Source: CAZHLD01 sp964533185 (GTDB lineage: Bacteria; Acidobacteriota; Terriglobia; Acidiferrales; UBA7541). Taken from it: 43,792 nucleotides of DNA. This document shows, one piece after another, positions 34,529 to 42,171 of the stretch (the stretch's first letter is position 1; each line of letters opens with the position of its first letter). The DNA is taken from NCBI GenBank assembly GCA_964533185.1, contig CAZHLD010000022.1, forward strand, positions 1-43,792, written 5' to 3'. Under the pieces are notes generated by a model. It worked only from the letters and a program-made list of their open reading frames with translations, was not told the origin of the DNA and did not search any database. Position numbers and translations under genes: made by a program.

Positions 34529-35776
34529 GTGCATCCTGAACGAACGAGGCGGGTGCTGGCGGCAGTGGCGGGGGGGGTGTGGCTTTGCGCAGCAGGCGCG
34601 TGGCTGGCGGGGGCGAGTGCAGAGGAGCAGGCTGCGCCGCAAACGCCGGCGAAGCGTGCAGTACAGGCAGCCGCGGTGAAGGCGATGCGCGTCCACACGC
34701 TGAACGTGCGCGGGCAGTGGGGCGCAGACATTTCGCCGGACGGGCGGACGGTGGCGGTGGCGGTGCAGAAAAAAGATGCGGCGAGCGGCGAGACTTCGGT
34801 GGATGTCGAGCTGTGGGATTTCCGCGCCAACAGGAGGCTGGCTCAACGCACACTTTCCCGCCGGCCGCTGGTTGCGATCACGAGCGCGGAGTGGGGGCAG
34901 GTGCGATTTACTAGCGACGGCAAGACCTTGCTGATCTACGACGGTGAGCTGCTGCACGTCCTCAAGGCCGAGAGCCTGGAAGAGATCACGCGCGTGGACC
35001 TGGGCCTGCCGGCGATGCCGCGCGTGGCACAGGTGCTGGGCCTGGCCGTGCCGCGAAACGGGCGGCGCGCGTTTGCGGTGCTGATCTCGCAGGGAAACGG
35101 ACGTGGCGGAGCGGTGCGCGTCTATGATCTGGGGACCGGGGCGCTGCGGCGGAACTGGGAGTTTGCCAGGGGTTTTCCGGAGTACGGCAGCCGGATCGCG
35201 TGGAGCGCGGACGGAAAAAAGATCGCGCTTTCGCTGCCGATGTTGCCGGGCGACACGCTGCCACGGCAGGAGAAAAACTTGCAGGTGGTGAACGTGGATG
35301 CCGGCACGGTGGCCGGTCAGTGGAACACGGGTTACCTGGCCGGGCCGGTGGCGTTCGCCGGAGAGAACATGGTAGCGACAGCGACGGCGGAGATGGCCTG
35401 GAAGATGCAGTCGGGCGGCGGGCACCCGGTCCGCGTGTGGGACGCAAGCACGGGGCGGATGGTGCGCGAGATTGCCAGCGCCCCGAGCGGGGTGCGGGGG
35501 AGCCTGGAGATTTCCGCTGACGGGCGGCGCGTGATTGGTTACGTAGGCGACGAACGGAGCGACGAGCCGCAGTCCGACCCGGAAAGTACAATCGGGATAC
35601 GCGAGCAGCGGTTCCGCGTGTGGGCGCTGCCGACGTGGCGCGTAGTGGCGACTTCGCCACCGATTCAGCCTAATGCGCCGAAGCGGGCGCAACTGCGGTT
35701 GAGCGGCAAAGGCGATACGGTGCTGGTGTACTGGAAGTTTGCGGATACTCCGCTCGTGTTATACGAAGTCCCGTAA
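34529..35776 (+). CDS. Exported WD40-like beta-propeller protein
   Basis: The protein has 415 residues from GTG 34529, chosen because GGGAGGAG (34516-34523) lies 5 nt upstream; GTG 34493 is an alternative. A signal peptide (VLAAVAGGVWLCAAGAWLAG) is followed by a short linker. Repeats of about 40-60 residues contain propeller-like turns: GADISPDGRTVAVAV, RFTSDGKTLLIYDG, GSRIAWSADGKKIALSL, HPVRVWDASTGRMVREI and LEISADGRRVIGYVGD. These give a secreted beta-propeller, probably a protein-binding scaffold. No catalytic motif is visible. The flanking genes give no clear functional link. Confidence 0.75.
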   Translation: MHPERTRRVLAAVAGGVWLCAAGAWLAGASAEEQAAPQTPAKRAVQAAAVKAMRVHTLNVRGQWGADISPDGRTVAVAVQKKDAASGETSVDVELWDFRANRRLAQRTLSRRPLVAITSAEWGQVRFTSDGKTLLIYDGELLHVLKAESLEEITRVDLGLPAMPRVAQVLGLAVPRNGRRAFAVLISQGNGRGGAVRVYDLGTGALRRNWEFARGFPEYGSRIAWSADGKKIALSLPMLPGDTLPRQEKNLQVVNVDAGTVAGQWNTGYLAGPVAFAGENMVATATAEMAWKMQSGGGHPVRVWDASTGRMVREIASAPSGVRGSLEISADGRRVIGYVGDERSDEPQSDPESTIGIREQRFRVWALPTWRVVATSPPIQPNAPKRAQLRLSGKGDTVLVYWKFADTPLVLYEVP

Positions 35777-35895
35777 GGCCAAGGCCAGGCACCGACCCTT
35801 CCCTTTAGAAACCAAGAAAACACGGTGTGGTGGAACATCCGGGCAGCCCGGTGCGTATCACAAGCATCAGTCCAAGGGAATGGAGGAGGCCTGCG

Positions 35896-36498
35896 ATGAA
35901 AACACAAATTACGTTGAAGGCGGTGCTCAGCGTCGCGGTGCTGATGGTGCTGGCAGTGGGTGTGCCGGCAACAGCGGCGGCACAGACGGCGCAAGCGACA
36001 CAGCCGGAGCGATGGCTGCACGTGCGCGTGGAGAGCGTTGACGGCAAGGGAGAGCTGGTGCGGGTGAACATGCCGCTCTCGCTGGCGGAAAAGCTGCTGC
36101 CGGCGGTGCGCAATGAGCGGCTGCGCGACGGGAAGATCACGATCAATGAGTCCAGGATGAACGGTGTGGACCTGCGCGCGGTGCTGGAGGCGGTTCGGAC
36201 GACGCGGGACGGCGAGTTTGTAACCGTGCAGAGCAACGATGGAGAGGTGCGGGTGGCCAAGAAGGAAGGCTACCTGTACGTGAACGCCCGCGAGAACAAG
36301 AAGGACAAGAACACGCGGGTGGAGGTCAAAGTGCCGATGACGGTGGTGGATGCGCTGCTTTCCTCGGGCACGAACGAGCTGGACCTGGTGGCGGCGGTGC
36401 GGGCGCTCGGCCAGCACGGGGATTCCGAGCTGGTGATGGTGAAGGACAACAAGAACACCGTGCGGGTGTGGCTGGATTCGAAGAATACGTCGGAGTAA
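35896..36498 (+). CDS. Exported protein of unknown function, paralogue of the next gene
   Basis: The protein has 200 residues. ATG 35896 follows GGAGGAGG (35882-35889). The signal peptide ends TAAAQ. Two similar modules follow: LHVRVESVDGKGELVRVNMP with LSLAEKLLPAVRN, and then TRVEVKVPMTVVDALLSSGT. Between and after them are EFVTVQSNDGEVRVAKKEGY and SELVMVKDNKNTVRVWLDSK, which suggest beta-strand pairs. The next gene product repeats the same pattern. I recognise no named family. It may be part of a small envelope-associated pair with the gene 54 bp downstream. Confidence 0.65.
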   Translation: MKTQITLKAVLSVAVLMVLAVGVPATAAAQTAQATQPERWLHVRVESVDGKGELVRVNMPLSLAEKLLPAVRNERLRDGKITINESRMNGVDLRAVLEAVRTTRDGEFVTVQSNDGEVRVAKKEGYLYVNARENKKDKNTRVEVKVPMTVVDALLSSGTNELDLVAAVRALGQHGDSELVMVKDNKNTVRVWLDSKNTSE

Positions 36499-36552
36499 GC
36501 AAGAAGGGGTTAGGAAGCAGGAAGTAGACAAGAGGAAGACACGGAGAGAGTA

Positions 36553-36984
36553 ATGCTTGGAAAAGTGATGCTGGGAGTGTTGGGGACGTCGGTGCTGGCC
36601 GGAGTCTACGTGGCGCAGCAGGGCGTGGTGCGGGTGCGCGTGGTGGAAAAAAGAGAAGGCGGCGACCGCGTGAACCTGTATGTGCCTGCGGCGGTGATTC
36701 CTCTGGCGGTGAAGTTGGCTCCTGAGGAAAAGATCCGCGAGGCGATTGAGCGGGCAAAGGAATGGCTGCCGGCGGTACGCATTGCCAGCAAGGAGCTGGC
36801 CCGGTTGCCGGACACAGAGCTGGTAGAGGTGCGGGACCATCGGGAACACGTGCGCATCCGGACGCGCGACGGATATCTGGAGATCGACGTTGAGTCAGAC
36901 CGCGAGGATGTAAACATTTCCGTGCCGCTGAAGATGATTGAGAAGGTGGCGCAGGAACTGCAGGCGCGTGGGCCGGCGTCGTAA
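36553..36984 (+). CDS. Membrane-anchored or exported protein, paralogue of the preceding gene
   Basis: The protein has 143 residues. GGAGAG stands upstream of ATG 36553. A short hydrophobic N-terminus (MLGVLGTSVLAGVYVAQQG) may be a signal anchor. The body, VRVRVVEKREGGDRVNLYVP, then ELVEVRDHREHVRIRTRDGY and VNISVPLKMIEKVAQELQ, repeats the modules of the protein at 35896. Strand and spacing (54 bp) suggest co-transcription. Function is unknown. Confidence 0.65.
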   Translation: MLGKVMLGVLGTSVLAGVYVAQQGVVRVRVVEKREGGDRVNLYVPAAVIPLAVKLAPEEKIREAIERAKEWLPAVRIASKELARLPDTELVEVRDHREHVRIRTRDGYLEIDVESDREDVNISVPLKMIEKVAQELQARGPAS

Positions 36985-37120
36985 GTCAGTTCACGGCTGA
37001 AGTTGACCCCTGCAACGCCCGAGCTGACAAACATGCCGATGAGGGAATCTCAAGCCCCGACCGGGCAGGGGCCTCAAAATGACACACCTGCGGCTGGCGG
37101 GCAGGACGGGCTAGGAAGAG

Positions 37121-37140
37121 GGACAGGCTAAAACCTGTCC
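37121..37140. terminator. Hairpin GGACAGG-ctaaaa-CCTGTCC between convergent genes
   Basis: This is a perfect 7-bp stem with a 6-nt loop, placed between convergent genes ending at 36984 (+) and 37145 (-). It may act as a bidirectional terminator even without a T run, or be one of the GACAGGCT/AGCCTGTC repeats common in Acidobacteriota intergenic DNA. A GCCCC/GGGGC dyad precedes it near 37055-37073. Confidence 0.45.
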
Positions 37141-37144
37141 TACG

Positions 37145-37921
37145 TCAGGCGGCGGGATCTTTACTGGGGATCCAGTAGACTTCTTCCTTGAGGTTTTCCT
37201 TCGGAAGACCGCGACGCGCGAGAATCCCCTTACCCAGTTCAATCATGTTGGGGTGGCCGCAGAGATAGGCGCTAGTGTTTGCGGCGGTCATGCCCCAGGC
37301 GTCGGCGTATTTACGGATGAGGTCTTCGGTGCGGCCGGTTTCGCCCTTCCAGTTCGGGTCTTCCCACGGACGGCTGATGGTGGGCACGTAGGTGAGCCAG
37401 GGGACCTGGGTGGCGAAGTGCTCTAATTCCTCGCGATAGCCGAACTCCCAGGGACGGCTGGCGCCATTGATGATGAACAGCTTGTGCTCGCCGGTGAATT
37501 TCCCTTCTTTCCAATCGTTGAAGAGCGCGCGGACGTAGCTGACAAACGGGGCCAGTCCGGTGACGGTGCAGAGGAGCAAGTGGAGGTTGCGGCCGGACTT
37601 GTTATCGAGAGTGAAGCGGCCCTTGGCGACGCGGCGGAAGCTCATTTCGTCGCCGACCTGAAGCTTGTAGAGCAGCGGGGTTAGCTCGCCCTCGGGGACC
37701 AGCTCGAAAAAGAACTCGACTTCCTTTTCATAGGGCGAAGAGACGATCGAGTAGGGGCGCTCAACGTGCTTGGCCGGCGTCTGGATGCCGAGGGTGGCGT
37801 ACTGTCCGGGGGCGAAGCGGAATTCGCCGCCCACGTCCACGCGGACCATCCAGAGATCGTTCGCAAAATCGACGCGCTTGGTGATGCGGGCCCGGAAGAA
37901 CTTGTCTACGGGGAGATTCAT
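37145..37921 (-). CDS. Ferredoxin/flavodoxin-NADP+ reductase family protein
   Basis: The protein has 258 residues, as in bacterial Fpr-type reductases. FAD binding is shown by ERPYSIVSSP (RxYS), with VGDEMSFRRVAKGRFTLD following. The NAD(P) domain has LCTVTGLAPFVSYVRAL, the HKLFIINGASRPWEFGYREE segment and TSAYLCGHPNMIELGKGILA. The C-terminus ends in KEEVYW plus a short tail. Such enzymes pass electrons between NADPH and ferredoxin or flavodoxin in the cytosol. It is the last of a minus-strand group that includes the glutaredoxin-like gene, so a redox link is possible but the gap to 38002 is 80 bp. Confidence 0.88.
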   Translation of the reverse strand: MNLPVDKFFRARITKRVDFANDLWMVRVDVGGEFRFAPGQYATLGIQTPAKHVERPYSIVSSPYEKEVEFFFELVPEGELTPLLYKLQVGDEMSFRRVAKGRFTLDNKSGRNLHLLLCTVTGLAPFVSYVRALFNDWKEGKFTGEHKLFIINGASRPWEFGYREELEHFATQVPWLTYVPTISRPWEDPNWKGETGRTEDLIRKYADAWGMTAANTSAYLCGHPNMIELGKGILARRGLPKENLKEEVYWIPSKDPAA

Positions 37922-38001
37922 AGCGAGCTCCAGGGAGTGAAGGTGCGTTTGGGCATGGTGGATTTAACAAGACCGGGCCGGCAGAGAACGTGCGGCGAGG
38001 G

Positions 38002-38691
38002 CTAGTCGTTTGGCCGCTGGCGCATCATCTGCGAGGGGTCAAACGGCTGCGGCGTGCCGGTGATTTTTGACTTGGCGTTGGCGAGAACTTTGGCCAGAAC
38101 CATCTCGCTTCCATCGGACGAGGTGGACTTGACTAGGCCGTAAGGAGCGACGTCGGTGGATATCCAGGTCTCTGCGGCGGAGGTGTTCGAGCGATAGTGC
38201 TGGCAGTTGAAGGTTCCCGCCGGAACGGTGATGGATTCGGTGCCGACGAGGACGACATCCTTATCCTTGCGAATGTCCGACGACTGGGGGGTGCGCCCGC
38301 CCATGCCGCCCATGGGGCCGCCAGCGGGCATCTCCATGGGCGGTTCGCCGGCCATCTGCATGATGGTGCGCCTGGTTTCAACCTGGTCACCGACGAGAAC
38401 AACGAGGGTCTTGAAGATAACCTCGCCGCCCATCTGTGGGCTGTCCATGACCATTTCCATCCAGTAGCCGGTGGCGCCATCCACCTGCTCCTTACCGACA
38501 ATGGCGAATTGCATCTGGGATTGCGGGCGGCCGGACCGGAGGTTGTTGTACACGGCGCCGGAACCCACGACGGGGTTCCACACGCCGCTCATTCGTGGCG
38601 GGCCCATGCGGAATTGCGCGGAGGCCGGGGGAAACAGAATGACGCCAAGCAGGAATAGCGTAAATGCAACTGCGATTCGCCGACTGAGCAT
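38002..38691 (-). CDS. Exported protein of unknown function, DUF4412-like
   Basis: The protein has 229 residues. AAGGAG stands 8 nt before ATG 38691. The signal peptide ends PASAQ. The mature part begins with a Met/Pro/Gly-rich stretch, then GYWMEMVMDSPQMGGEVIFK and a second Met/Gly/Pro-rich loop (MEMPAGGPMGGMGG). It ends with VLVGTESITVPAGTFNCQHY and ETWISTDVAPYGLVKSTSSD, which recall DUF4412 and LolA-like exported proteins. The Met-rich loops could bind copper, but this is speculation. The start lies only 11 bp downstream of the glutaredoxin-like gene. Confidence 0.65.
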   Translation of the reverse strand: MLSRRIAVAFTLFLLGVILFPPASAQFRMGPPRMSGVWNPVVGSGAVYNNLRSGRPQSQMQFAIVGKEQVDGATGYWMEMVMDSPQMGGEVIFKTLVVLVGDQVETRRTIMQMAGEPPMEMPAGGPMGGMGGRTPQSSDIRKDKDVVLVGTESITVPAGTFNCQHYRSNTSAAETWISTDVAPYGLVKSTSSDGSEMVLAKVLANAKSKITGTPQPFDPSQMMRQRPND

Positions 38692-38702
38692 GATTTCTCC
38701 TT

Positions 38703-38950
38703 CTATTTCGAGATTTTGCGGAGAGCGGCATCGTATTCAGCGGGATCAAAGCCAATCACGACCTCGCCTTCAACCACCAGTGTGGGAGTCGAGCGGCTGC
38801 CGAGGACTTCGACCAGCTCGCGCAGGGCGCCGGGGCGGTGCGAATGTTCTTCTCCTCAAACTCCACCTGGCGAGACGAAAGAAACTCTTTCGCCGTCACA
38901 CAGGCAGGTCAACCGGGCTGCGTGTAAAAGATTGCCTGGGCCCTGGTCAT
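38703..38950 (-). pseudogene. Glutaredoxin-like gene with in-frame TGA at the active-site Cys (candidate selenoprotein) and a 1-nt frameshift
   Basis: From ATG 38950 the minus strand reads MTRAQAIFYTQPG, TGA (38911-38909), PACVTAKEFLSSRQVEFEEK and NIRT. One base is then missing near 38831-38841, after which PGALRELVEVLGSRSTPTLV and VEGEVVIGFDPAEYDAALRK follow, then ISK and TAG at 38703. Restoring one base gives an 82-residue glutaredoxin/NrdH-like protein with all landmarks: FYTxPGxPAC, the cis-Pro motif STPT, and GF near the end. The TGA replaces exactly the first Cys of CPAC, giving UxxC if read as selenocysteine. A stem-loop follows at SECIS-like spacing. Either the gene encodes a selenoprotein and the frameshift is a sequence error, or both lesions mark a young pseudogene. 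It lies 125 bp after the permease gene and 11 bp before the next gene. Confidence 0.7.
38865..38909 (-). promoter_or_regulatory. SECIS-like stem-loop just after the in-frame TGA
   Basis: On the minus strand CGAAAGA (38892-38886) pairs perfectly with TCTTTCG (38882-38876) around the loop GTT; one G-U and one G-C pair extend the stem. An outer 5-bp helix pairs ACCTG (38909-38905, starting at the A of TGA) with CAGGT (38869-38865). The apical loop begins 23 nt after the TGA and starts with G. Both fit the bacterial SECIS rules as I know them: loop 16-37 nt from the UGA and a G in the first two loop positions. Confidence 0.5.
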
Positions 38951-39075
38951 GTCCCGCCGCGCCTTTCCCCTGTTTGATTTCTACCAGATTTGTAGCACGG
39001 CAAGCAAATGGAAACACCCGGCCACAGGGAATGCGGCCAGGCCGGAGAAAGATCTCCTCGCGGGGCGCAACGAGA

Positions 39076-40194
39076 CTATTCATAGGCGAGCGCATCAACC
39101 GGGTCGAAGCGTGCCGCGCGCATGGCCGGATAGAACGCGCCGGCCAGGGCACCCAGGACGGCGAAGAAAATGGCGCGCAGGACCCAGTCTTCCGGGATCA
39201 GCACGGTCAGCGAAGGAGCTGTGTGCTGCAAGATGACGCGGAGGCCGTAGGTAGAAGCGACGCCGACAATGGCGCCGCAGGCAGTCATCAGCATCGTCTC
39301 GCCGAGAATAAGACCCAGGATATCAACCTTGGAGGCTCCCAGGGCCTTGAGGATGCCGATTTCGCGAGTGCGCTCGAGCACCATGGTGTGCATGGTAAGC
39401 AGCACAACCAGAAAGCTGATGGCCACGCCCAGGCCGACAAAGGAACGGATGAAGGGCCGGAGCTCGGGGAGGTTGGAGGAGTTCATCAGGGTGAGGTATT
39501 CGGCCATGGTACGGATGCGGTAGTCCGGAAGTTGCTGAACGAGCGCGGAACGGGTGGCCTCGGTATCCCCTTTGCTGCGAACATAGAACATTGAGACGCG
39601 TTGATCGGCGCCGCCAATATCCTGAGCGGTGCGCAAAGGAATGAAAACGCGCGCGCCCTTGCCGTGGGCCACGATGCCGGAGACGGTGAACTCGTTACCA
39701 AGCACCATGACCTTGTCGCCGAGCTTCAAGCGACGGGATTCGGCGATGATGTCGTCCACCAGCGCCTCGTTCGGGCCTTCAAACGAATTTCCGTGAAGGA
39801 AGAGAAAGCCTTTGCTCAGGGCGTTGAAACTACGGTAGTCGATGCCGTAGACGACGTTGAAGGAGCGCGTGTCCATCATGATCAGCACCGGGGAGACTTC
39901 GTCCACGCCGGGCATGCGGGCAATCCGCTCACCGAGCGACTCCTGCAAGACCGGGCTGGACATGGCGAAGAAAATGGAGGAGTTGGGCTGCTGGACCAGG
40001 ATATCGGCGCCAACGCCTTCGACGCGCTTGCCCCATTCAGAGACAATTCCGGTGGTCAGGCCGACAATAAAGAGAACCAGGAAGACCTGGATGGCCAGAG
40101 CAACAATGGTCAAAGAGGAGCGAAGCGGGCGGGCGCGGAGGTTGCTCCACAACAGGTGGGCCATGGAGAAACCGTTGTAGGTCTTCTGTGACAT
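39076..40194 (-). CDS. MacB/FtsX-type ABC transporter permease
   Basis: The protein has 372 residues. TM1 (SSLTIVALAIQVFLVLFIVG) is followed by a periplasmic MacB-like core (about 60-250; GVGADILVQQP, SPVLIMMDTRSF, SGIVAHGKGARVFIPL). Three more TM segments come after it, with the FtsX signature VLERTREIGILKALGAS between TM2 and TM3. The C-terminus MRAARFDPVDALAYE is typical. It would work with a cytosolic LolD/MacB-type ATPase to move lipoproteins or act as a mechanotransmission complex; no ATPase gene is in the window, so the partner must be elsewhere. ATG 40164 (MAHLLW) is an alternative start. It opens a minus-strand group leading to the glutaredoxin-like gene. Confidence 0.9.
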   Translation of the reverse strand: MSQKTYNGFSMAHLLWSNLRARPLRSSLTIVALAIQVFLVLFIVGLTTGIVSEWGKRVEGVGADILVQQPNSSIFFAMSSPVLQESLGERIARMPGVDEVSPVLIMMDTRSFNVVYGIDYRSFNALSKGFLFLHGNSFEGPNEALVDDIIAESRRLKLGDKVMVLGNEFTVSGIVAHGKGARVFIPLRTAQDIGGADQRVSMFYVRSKGDTEATRSALVQQLPDYRIRTMAEYLTLMNSSNLPELRPFIRSFVGLGVAISFLVVLLTMHTMVLERTREIGILKALGASKVDILGLILGETMLMTACGAIVGVASTYGLRVILQHTAPSLTVLIPEDWVLRAIFFAVLGALAGAFYPAMRAARFDPVDALAYE

Positions 40195-40591
40195 CGAGAT
40201 GCGGCTACGTTCCTTAATCTAACACTCCGGCCACGTTAGGTCAAAGCCGGCACCGGCGATGGAGAAGCAAGGCGAGAAGAACCGTGGCGATCGCACAACA
40301 AACGGGCAGAGACGCGCAGGAAACTCTGCTGCCTCAGCGTTTTGACGGCGAGACCTTGAAAGTTTTCAACAGAAGTGTTGAAAAGTATGTGGAAAGGAGC
40401 CGGATGCGTTCGCTAAGCGCACGCGAATGCAAACGCTTGGTGCGGTTTGCACCACGGTGAGGCAGTGCAGAGGGCCAGTGGCACGAGAATTGCCTGGCGG
40501 GTAAAGACTGTCCCTTAGGAAGAACAATTGCTGGTGGAATCAAGAGTGTTTGAGGCGCGCAAGAAGCAGATGCGGTGGTTCGACGGCAGAC
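40195..40591. other. Intergenic region with two dyads
   Basis: I see no gene in this region. It carries TTTTCAACA-GAAG-TGTTGAAAA (40363-40384) followed by TATGTGGAAA, and a second dyad TGGTGC-GGTTT-GCACCA (40438-40454). It should contain the promoter of the permease gene and the 3' end of the gene at 40592. Confidence 0.5.
40363..40384. repeat. 9-bp perfect inverted repeat TTTTCAACA/TGTTGAAAA
   Basis: This stem has a 4-nt loop GAAG and no T run. Each arm differs by one base from the DnaA-box consensus TTWTNCACA, and CTTTCCACA on the complementary strand just beside it is also one base off. It may be a regulator site for the neighbouring minus-strand permease gene. Confidence 0.45.
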
Positions 40592-40990
40592 TCAATACCA
40601 GCGCGGGGGCTTTTCGAGCTTGATTTGAATGACTTCTTCGTCGCCGGTGATGTCGTACCAGCGGCCGAAGGTTTTCCAGCCTTCCGCAATCACCTGAATC
40701 AAAACCTTGCCTTTGGGAACGTCGGGGACGCGGACGACGCCGTCTTTATTGGTCTTGACGTTCATCTCGATCTTCTTGTCCTTGCGCAGCGCGCGCTCCT
40801 CGACGTAACGGACGTACACGCTGGCGCTTTCCACTGGCTTGTTCTTTTCGCCGGCGGTGACTTCAATGCGCAGTTTGGCCATGCCGGAGGGCTTATCGGA
40901 CTTGGAGTCGTCCTGGGCTCCGGCCGAACCGACCATCACTAGACAGGCAGCAATGGCGATGAGAACGAGTTGGGAGCGATTCGTGAGCAT
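40592..40990 (-). CDS. Small exported protein with carboxypeptidase-regulatory-like beta-sandwich
   Basis: The protein has 132 residues and a signal peptide ending GSAGAQ. The mature part KLRIEVTAGEKNKPVESASV, then VKTNKDGVVRVPDVPKGKVL, IQVIAEGWKTFG and EEVIQIKLEKPPRWY follows the pattern of CarboxypepD_reg/CNA-B-like domains (GKPVxxAxV, then DGxxxxxxVPxGxxxVxxxAxGY). These are usually binding or structural modules. Only 3 bp separate it from the end of the M48 protease gene, so the two are co-transcribed; a role beside the protease is likely but unknown. Confidence 0.8.
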   Translation of the reverse strand: MLTNRSQLVLIAIAACLVMVGSAGAQDDSKSDKPSGMAKLRIEVTAGEKNKPVESASVYVRYVEERALRKDKKIEMNVKTNKDGVVRVPDVPKGKVLIQVIAEGWKTFGRWYDITGDEEVIQIKLEKPPRWY

Positions 40991-40993
40991 AGG

Positions 40994-41953
40994 CTAAAAA
41001 GGCAGCGGCTTCTTCCCTTCCCCGGAGGATTCTTTCTGCGAGCCGCGGCGCCGGAGGACTGGGCTCTGATTCGATTCCTGGCGACGGCGCTCGCCCAGCA
41101 AGCTCTCCAGGTGCTGTTGGACTTCGTCATACCGTGACGTGGTGACAACATATTCCTCGCGCGGCGGCAGGACCTGCTCGATGGTGCGCTCAGCGGCAGT
41201 GATGCGGTCCCTGGTCATAGGATGCGACGAGAATGCTTTGGCGATGCCTCCGCGCTGGGTCTTCTCCCGCTGCCGGGTGCGCTCGAAAAAGTCAATGAAG
41301 GCAACCGGGTCATAGCCGCTGGCGACATGATACTGCAAGCCGAGGAAATCGGCCTCGCGTTCGTCGTTGCGGCTGAACTTGAGGAAGGTTAGCGGGACGG
41401 CCAGTGCGAGTCCCTGTTGAATGCCATAAACGACTGGCCCGCCAAAGAAGAACAGCGGCAGAGAGGCCCAGTTCCAGACCTTGACGCGGGTCATACCGCG
41501 GGTGGCGTGGCGGGAGGCGACGTGAGCAATCTCATGGGACATTACGCCGGCAAGCTCGGCCTCGGTGCGGGCTTCGAACAGCAGGCCGGTAGTGACAAAG
41601 AAGTGGCCGCCCGGGAGTGCGAAGGCGTTGACTTCGTCGGAATCGACCACGCGAACGCGCAGGGGCACGCGCAGGTCGGAGTGGCGGGCCACACGGTCGG
41701 CAACCTCGGTGACATAGGCAAGGACCTGCGGGTCCTTGAGGAGGCGAGAAGAGATTTCAGTTTGACGTGCGAGTTCTTCGCCCAGCTGCAGCTCACGCTC
41801 CGGAGAGTAAAGGTTCCAGGTGCCGCGGGTGACGTCGCGGCGACCGATGTTCTGGGGATCGGAGTTTTTCTTTTTGGGCTTGTCTGCGAAGGCAGGCAGC
41901 CCCGAGGTTGCGAGGGTCAGGAGCAGGACGGAGAAGACCAAGCCGCGTCGCAT
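40994..41953 (-). CDS. Exported M48-family zinc metalloprotease
   Basis: The protein has 319 residues from ATG 41953, which has AGGG about 6 nt upstream and a proper signal peptide (LVFSVLLLTLATSGLPAFA); earlier in-frame codons would only add leader. The zinc motif is HEIAH (H140, E141, H144) in AGVMSHEIAHVASRHA, and the third ligand is E200 in RNDEREADFLGLQ. The N-terminal part TRGTWNLYSPERELQLGEEL is typical of the BepA/LoiP-like M48 subgroup, which guards outer-membrane assembly in the periplasm. No TPR domain follows, unlike BepA. The basic C-terminal tail (RRRQESNQSPVLRRRGSQK) is unusual. The small exported-domain gene follows by 3 bp. Confidence 0.92.
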   Translation of the reverse strand: MRRGLVFSVLLLTLATSGLPAFADKPKKKNSDPQNIGRRDVTRGTWNLYSPERELQLGEELARQTEISSRLLKDPQVLAYVTEVADRVARHSDLRVPLRVRVVDSDEVNAFALPGGHFFVTTGLLFEARTEAELAGVMSHEIAHVASRHATRGMTRVKVWNWASLPLFFFGGPVVYGIQQGLALAVPLTFLKFSRNDEREADFLGLQYHVASGYDPVAFIDFFERTRQREKTQRGGIAKAFSSHPMTRDRITAAERTIEQVLPPREEYVVTTSRYDEVQQHLESLLGERRRQESNQSPVLRRRGSQKESSGEGKKPLPF

Positions 41954-42171
41954 GGGAAACCCTGCCAAATTATCCGCCGGACCCAAACTGCGCGGGCGGC
42001 GGGTTGATTGACTGGCGTGCGGTCCTGAGCTACCTTCAAGCTGCCACGGCACTTGATGGCGCCGCAGCCGATTCACCCCTACTCATATACCTGCGGCGCG
42101 AAATCTGCAATCTGAATCCAATGAGGGGCGGGCCAGCGCCGCAGAGCGCCGCCCAGCCAAGGAGACCCGAG

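Noticed and set aside
34187..36849. Long minus-strand open frames (34187-35692 and 35665-36849)
   Set aside because: They run opposite genes with signal peptides and ribosome sites; their Arg/Pro/His-rich translations are typical of GC-rich shadows.
40363..40412. Replication origin
   Set aside because: The near DnaA boxes are few and imperfect, and no dnaA, dnaN, gidA or parAB gene is nearby.
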